This document shows, piece by piece, positions 60,305 through 64,000 of a DNA stretch of 64,000 nucleotides. The position numbers were made by a program, and so were the translations under genes. The notes under the pieces were generated by a model. It was not told the DNA's origin. It saw nothing but the letters and a program-made list of their open reading frames with translations, and ran no database searches. Position 1 is the stretch's first letter; every line of letters starts with the position of its first letter. The stretch is from Cohnella phaseoli (lineage in GTDB: Bacteria > Bacillota > Bacilli > Paenibacillales > Paenibacillaceae), in NCBI RefSeq assembly GCF_003386235.1, contig NZ_QRDZ01000045.1, positions 1-64,000 of the forward strand. Reading direction: 5' to 3'.

Positions 60305-61651
60305 ATGAAAAAGACATGGTTAACTGCACTGCTGACCGCGTGCATGGCGGTATCTCTGATCGGCTGCGGCTCCGGCGGAAACAGCAATTCCTCCAAAGAG
60401 AGCGGCCAAGCTTCGGCGACGAACGCCGCCGGCGAGAAGGTTAAGCTGTCCATCTGGCATAACTATACGGGCGACGACCTGCGCGCGCAGACGATGCGCG
60501 CCACGCTGGAACAGTTCCAGAAGGACAACCCGAACATTCAATTGGATATTCAGGGCATCCCGCCCGACGGTTACCGCGCTCGTCTCAAGACGGTGGCGGC
60601 GGCGAACGAAATGCCGGACCTGTTCGTCATGTGGCCAGGCGTCATGACGAAGGAATTCCACGGCGGTGACCTGCTTCAGCCGATCAACGAGTTGATCGAC
60701 AGCAAACAGGAGTGGAAGGAAGGCTTCCTTCCGAACTCCTTTAACGACTTTACGATCGACGGCAACACCTACGCCGTTCCGATGGCGCTGTCCCCGACGT
60801 CGATTCTGTACTACAACAAGAAAATGTTCGCCGACAACAACGTACAGCCGCCTAAAACGTGGGATGAGCTGATGAGCCTGGTCGACACGTTCAACAAGGC
60901 GAAGATTACTCCGATCGCGCTCGGCAACAAAGCCGCATGGCTGGCCCAATCCAGCATTCTCAGCTCCCTGGGCGACCGGGTGACGGGCACGGAATGGTTC
61001 CTCAAAGCGGTGGCGGGCGATGGAGCGAAGTTCACCGATCCGGAATTCGTTCAGGCGCTCGCTTACTTGAAGCAATTGTCCGATGCCAAGGCGTTCCAGG
61101 ACGGCTTCAACAGCATCGACAATACACAGATGGAGCAGATGTTCGCGCAGGGCAAAGCCGCGATGATGATCGACGGTGGTTGGGCGCTGACCAACTTGGC
61201 CGCGAACGCTTCCCCTGAAGCGCTGGCCGATATGGGCGCAACGGTGTTGCCGTCCGTACCGGACGGAAAAGGCAGCACGAACTCCCTGTCCGGCGTCGTT
61301 GGAACGGGACTGGGACTGAGCAAGAACGTGGAAGGCGCTCGCAAGGAAGCTGCGTTTAAGTTGATCTACACGATGGCGAGCCCGGAAGTTCAGAAGAAGA
61401 CGCTGGAAGGCAATCAACTGGTCAGCTACAAGGTCGATCTGGACAAGTCCAAGGTTTCCCCGATCTTCGCTGAAGTGTACGGCTTGCTGGGCACGGTCAC
61501 GACGACGCCGGTATACGACGGACGCCTTAGCTCCGCAGTCGCCGACGTTATGAACAACGGTCTGCAAGAGCTGCTTATGGGCGGATCTCCTGATGCGATC
61601 GCCAAGAAAATTCAGGATGCGCATGAGAAAGAGCTCGCAATGGCCAAATAA
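60305..61651 (+). CDS. Sugar ABC transporter substrate-binding lipoprotein (family 1)
   Basis: The 448-residue lipoprotein has a lipobox L-I-G-C (C21), an Asn/Ser linker and the MalE/UgpB-type fold. The fold shows L-S-I-W-H-N-Y-T-G-D-D, M-P-D-L-F-V-M-W-P-G, Y-A-V-P-M-A-L-S-P-T-S-I-L-Y-Y-N and M-M-I-D-G-G-W-A-L. It is the receptor of the third sugar importer. GAGGAGGGC precedes the ATG, and a TATACT at 60265-60270 could be its -10. The ligand is unknown; no glycosidase gene is adjacent. Confidence 0.92.
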   Translation: MKKTWLTALLTACMAVSLIGCGSGGNSNSSKESGQASATNAAGEKVKLSIWHNYTGDDLRAQTMRATLEQFQKDNPNIQLDIQGIPPDGYRARLKTVAAANEMPDLFVMWPGVMTKEFHGGDLLQPINELIDSKQEWKEGFLPNSFNDFTIDGNTYAVPMALSPTSILYYNKKMFADNNVQPPKTWDELMSLVDTFNKAKITPIALGNKAAWLAQSSILSSLGDRVTGTEWFLKAVAGDGAKFTDPEFVQALAYLKQLSDAKAFQDGFNSIDNTQMEQMFAQGKAAMMIDGGWALTNLAANASPEALADMGATVLPSVPDGKGSTNSLSGVVGTGLGLSKNVEGARKEAAFKLIYTMASPEVQKKTLEGNQLVSYKVDLDKSKVSPIFAEVYGLLGTVTTTPVYDGRLSSAVADVMNNGLQELLMGGSPDAIAKKIQDAHEKELAMAK

Positions 61652-61665
61652 CGTAGCGGGAATCG

Positions 61666-61703
61666 AGATTCCAGCAGCCGGGAGTTCCCGGCTCTGGGAT
61701 CGA
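61666..61703 (+). other. Intercistronic hairpin between binding protein and permease
   Basis: A perfect AGCCGGGA-GT-TCCCGGCT stem (61676-61693) extends outward through near-complementary GATTCCAG and CTGGGATC. It has no T-run. Confidence 0.6.
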
Positions 61704-61772
61704 ACGGTTAACGACTCGCGAGCAAGCTGTCCCGAGGATAGCGAAGCCGTGTGACTTGCAAGGAGGGGAACC

Positions 61773-62648
61773 ATGACAACTTCGGCGCGAATCAAGGGAT
61801 TTATCGTGATCGGAATTTTGCCCGCTCTGCTGATCTATTTGTTTTTTGTCGTCATTCCGATCTTCTGGTCCGCTTATTACGGATTTTTCGATTGGAAGGG
61901 AATCGGCGCGGCCAAATTTATCGGATTCGACAACTATGCGGAAGTCGTCCGTGATCCGATCTTCTGGAAAGGCTTCAAGAACAACATGCTGATCGTCGTT
62001 GCGTCCGTGTTCGGCCAAGTGCCGATCGCCATGATTTTGGCGCTTCTGCTGACGAGGACGAATCTTTTCCAGAGGATAATTAGAGCTTCCGTATTTATGC
62101 CGATGGTGCTGTCATCCGTCGTCGTGGGCATCATTTGGAGCTACATTTACCATCCGCAGATCGGTATTCTGAACTTCGTACTGGACGCAACGGGGCTAGA
62201 AACGCTTAAGAGAGCATGGCTCTCCGAGCCGAGCATCTCGATGTACATGATCATGATCCCGATTATTTGGAACTATATCGGACCGTACATGATCATTTTT
62301 ATCGCGGCGCTGCAGAACATTCCGTCCGAGATCAACGACGCCGCGCAGATCGACGGGGTCGGCTCGTCCCGCAAGCTGTTCCAGATTACGCTTCCGATGA
62401 TCTGGGATACGATCAAGGTCGTCGTTGTGCTCTGTATTTCCGGAAGCTTGAAGGCGTTCGACCTGATCTACGTCATGACGGGCGGCGGTCCGGCGCATAC
62501 GACGGAAGTGCTCGCATCGTATATGTACAACAGCACCTTTAACGTATATCGATTCGGCTACGGCAGCGCGATTTCGACGTCGATTATCATTTTGAGTCTC
62601 ATCTTGATTCTCGGCAGCCAATACCTGATGAAACGGGATTATCGATAG
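61773..62648 (+). CDS. Sugar ABC transporter permease (MalF/UgpA type)
   Basis: The 291-residue membrane protein has six helices, an early W-S-A-Y-Y-G-F-F-D-W loop and the EAA motif I-N-D-A-A-Q-I-D-G-V-G-S. AAGGAGGGG precedes the ATG. The next permease follows after 12 nt. Confidence 0.92.
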   Translation: MTTSARIKGFIVIGILPALLIYLFFVVIPIFWSAYYGFFDWKGIGAAKFIGFDNYAEVVRDPIFWKGFKNNMLIVVASVFGQVPIAMILALLLTRTNLFQRIIRASVFMPMVLSSVVVGIIWSYIYHPQIGILNFVLDATGLETLKRAWLSEPSISMYMIMIPIIWNYIGPYMIIFIAALQNIPSEINDAAQIDGVGSSRKLFQITLPMIWDTIKVVVVLCISGSLKAFDLIYVMTGGGPAHTTEVLASYMYNSTFNVYRFGYGSAISTSIIILSLILILGSQYLMKRDYR

Positions 62649-62660
62649 GAGGCGTTACAC

Positions 62661-63524
62661 ATGCAGATGGAGCAGAAGCTTCCCTTTAACCCGGGACGAA
62701 ACGGGGCGAAAATCGGCCGCGGATTAATCAATGTCGGATTGACGCTGTATGCGATCGTTACGCTATATCCGCTGTTCTGGCTGTTCACCAGCGCTTTCAA
62801 GACGAACGAGGAGTTTGATTCGCGACCTTTCTATCTTCCGGAGGTATGGCACTGGGATAACCTGACTAAAGCGTGGGATGTATCGGCGATGGGCACTTCG
62901 CTGATCAACTCGACGATCGTCACGATCGCGGCGCTTGTGCTAACGCTGCTGCTAGGAGCGCTGGCCGCATACGTGCTGGCACGGTTTCAATTCCGGCTGA
63001 AGGCGTTCTTCATGGGCCTGTTCCTGCTCGGCATGCTTATTCCGATCCACAGCACGCTTGTGCCTCTGTTCATTATGTTGAAGAAAGTATCTCTGCTCGA
63101 TACGTACTGGTCGTTGATCTTGCCGTACACGGCGTTCGAGCTGCCGCTGGCGATCTTCGTGACGGCCGCGTTCCTGATGTCGATTCCGAAGGAAATCGAG
63201 GAAGCGGCGCTGATCGACGGAACGGGCTACTGGGGCATCTTCTTCCGGATGATGCTGCCGCTCAGCCTGCCGGCGTTATCTACGGTCGCGATTCTCGGCT
63301 TCCTGCGTTTCTGGAACGATTTCGCGTTTGCGCTTATCTTTATTAGCAAGCCGGCGCTCAAAACCGTTCCGCTCAGCTTGTCGGTATTCGCCACCGGCTA
63401 TTCGACCGACTATAAGCTGACGATGGCCGCGATGACGATCGCGGTGATCCCGACGATCATAGCGTTCCTGATGTTCCAGGAGCAGATCATGAAGGGGATG
63501 ACCGCCGGAGCGGTCAAAGGTTGA
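62661..63524 (+). CDS. Sugar ABC transporter permease (MalG/UgpE type)
   Basis: The 287-residue membrane protein has six helices and the EAA motif I-E-E-A-A-L-I-D-G-T-G-Y, and ends in M-K-G-M-T-A-G-A-V-K-G. AGGAGGCG precedes the ATG. The operon ends here without an ATPase gene; an MsmX-like shared ATPase is expected. The MITE-like element begins 13 nt after the stop codon. Confidence 0.92.
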   Translation: MQMEQKLPFNPGRNGAKIGRGLINVGLTLYAIVTLYPLFWLFTSAFKTNEEFDSRPFYLPEVWHWDNLTKAWDVSAMGTSLINSTIVTIAALVLTLLLGALAAYVLARFQFRLKAFFMGLFLLGMLIPIHSTLVPLFIMLKKVSLLDTYWSLILPYTAFELPLAIFVTAAFLMSIPKEIEEAALIDGTGYWGIFFRMMLPLSLPALSTVAILGFLRFWNDFAFALIFISKPALKTVPLSLSVFATGYSTDYKLTMAAMTIAVIPTIIAFLMFQEQIMKGMTAGAVKG

Positions 63525-63536
63525 ATCGCAATTGCT

Positions 63537-63750
63537 GAGGCTGTCTCATAAGTAGGGTTGTATCAAGATGATCGATAAAGAAAAAGTGCATGTATCTCCT
63601 GGAGACTGCCTCATACGGTCCTGAAATTACCCTATTACGGGTTAACCATTCGGATTTCAGGATCGTATAGCATCGGAAGGAGATACATGCACGACAATCT
63701 TCTCTATCGATCGTCTTTTTGTACAACTTTTTTACTTATGGGACAGCCTC
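63537..63750. mobile_element. 214-bp MITE-like palindromic element
   Basis: Terminal repeats GAGGCTGTCTCATAAGT (63537-63553) and ACTTATGGGACAGCCTC (63734-63750) match except at one base. Nearly the whole interior is also an imperfect inverted repeat (for example GTGCATGTATCTCCT pairing with AGGAGATACATGCAC). It has no coding capacity, and no clear target-site duplication was found. Its arms resemble the palindrome at 19778 and, from memory, ends of IS1182-type elements. As a huge hairpin it may also terminate the sugar operon. Confidence 0.75.
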
Positions 63751-63760
63751 TGTTGGCATT

Positions 63761-64000
63761 TTAAGAGCTGAAGCCGCTTTGGCGTCTGCGTACGAGCAGC
63801 CATCCGAAGCGCAGCCAGAGAAGCCCGATCAGCAGCACAGCTACGGTCAGCGACAGGAAGACGGCTTTGCGGGCGCCGATGGACAGGAACGGAGAGTAAT
63901 CCACGGCGAGCCGCTTTTCCGCCAGCTTCATCAGCTCGATCTGCAATGCCGGATTGTTATCCATTCCTCCTGCATTGAGACGATAGCCATTTTTCTGGCC
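63761..64000 (-). CDS. 3' part of a membrane-anchored protein gene (partial, right edge)
   Basis: On the minus strand the frame is open to the edge (G-Q-K-N-G-Y-R-L-N-A-G-G-M-D-N-N-P-A-L). It continues through a hydrophobic segment (A-V-F-L-S-L-T-V-A-V-L-L-I-G-L-L-W-L) to a basic tail R-R-R-Q-S-G-F-S-S and stop. An internal ATG at 63964 has GGAGGA directly abutting, too close to be a good start, so the visible part is more likely the C-terminal membrane anchor of a longer exported protein. Function not recognised. Confidence 0.55.
   Translation of the reverse strand, partial: GQKNGYRLNAGGMDNNPALQIELMKLAEKRLAVDYSPFLSIGARKAVFLSLTVAVLLIGLLWLRFGWLLVRRRQSGFSS

Noticed and set aside
60320-61795. 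491-codon minus-strand frame opposite the third sugar-binding protein
   Set aside because: Arg/His-rich shadow without motifs.

Overview
The window looks like a chromosomal stretch of a Paenibacillaceae bacterium (Paenibacillus/Cohnella-like). The evidence is a moderately GC-rich sequence with strong GGAGG-type ribosome binding sites and occasional TTG/GTG starts. It also carries three YesM/YesN-type two-component pairs (His_kinase-family sensor plus REC-AraC regulator) next to sugar ABC transporters that lack their own ATPase. Candidate binding sites for Fur, CodY, ArgR/AhrC and CcpA are of the Bacillus type. No rRNA, tRNA, CRISPR array, prophage or plasmid backbone was seen.

Region 1 (1-15063) is a carbohydrate-use locus. 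It holds an LplABC-like lipoprotein and two permeases, a GH36-type alpha-galactosidase, an exported DUF5060/DUF4038 protein with two C-terminal modules, a lone AraC DNA-binding domain, a GH116-type glycosidase and a YesMN pair. Region 2 (15076-20600) has a MATE exporter, adaA-adaB alkylation repair, and an AraC regulator joined in frame to a siderophore-binding lipoprotein with a promoter and Fur box inside the joined frame. A repeat-rich gap with an IS1182-like transposase remnant follows. Region 3 (20640-31373) has a 1046-residue double-kinase sensor, a heterodimeric ABC exporter, a TetR regulator divergent from a DHA2-type MFS exporter around a perfect palindrome, a DUF1801 protein and a lone argC behind an ARG box.

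Region 4 (31484-35742) is a YtrA-like GntR/ABC operon with the same operator in front of the regulator gene and in front of the transporter genes, plus a kinase-like phosphotransferase. Region 5 (35777-47581) is a second glycan locus: an AraC regulator divergent from a GH127-type beta-L-arabinofuranosidase, a YesMN pair, a sugar ABC importer, an esterase and a serine hydrolase. Region 6 (47688-53860) is a Dpp/Opp peptide importer behind two CodY motifs overlapping by 6 nt, followed by an OsmC-type protein. Region 7 (54732-63524) has an rRNA m5C methyltransferase, a coiled-coil protein and a third YesMN plus sugar importer cluster. A 214-bp MITE-like element and the 3' part of a membrane protein gene close the window.

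The shared logic is that extracellular sugars or peptides are sensed by membrane kinases or one-component regulators, which switch on the adjacent lipoprotein-permease sets. The sugar importers probably borrow an MsmX-like ATPase encoded elsewhere. Most binding-protein/permease junctions carry an RNA hairpin that could set the high binding-protein to permease ratio. All functional calls are from sequence reading and family knowledge; no database search was run.
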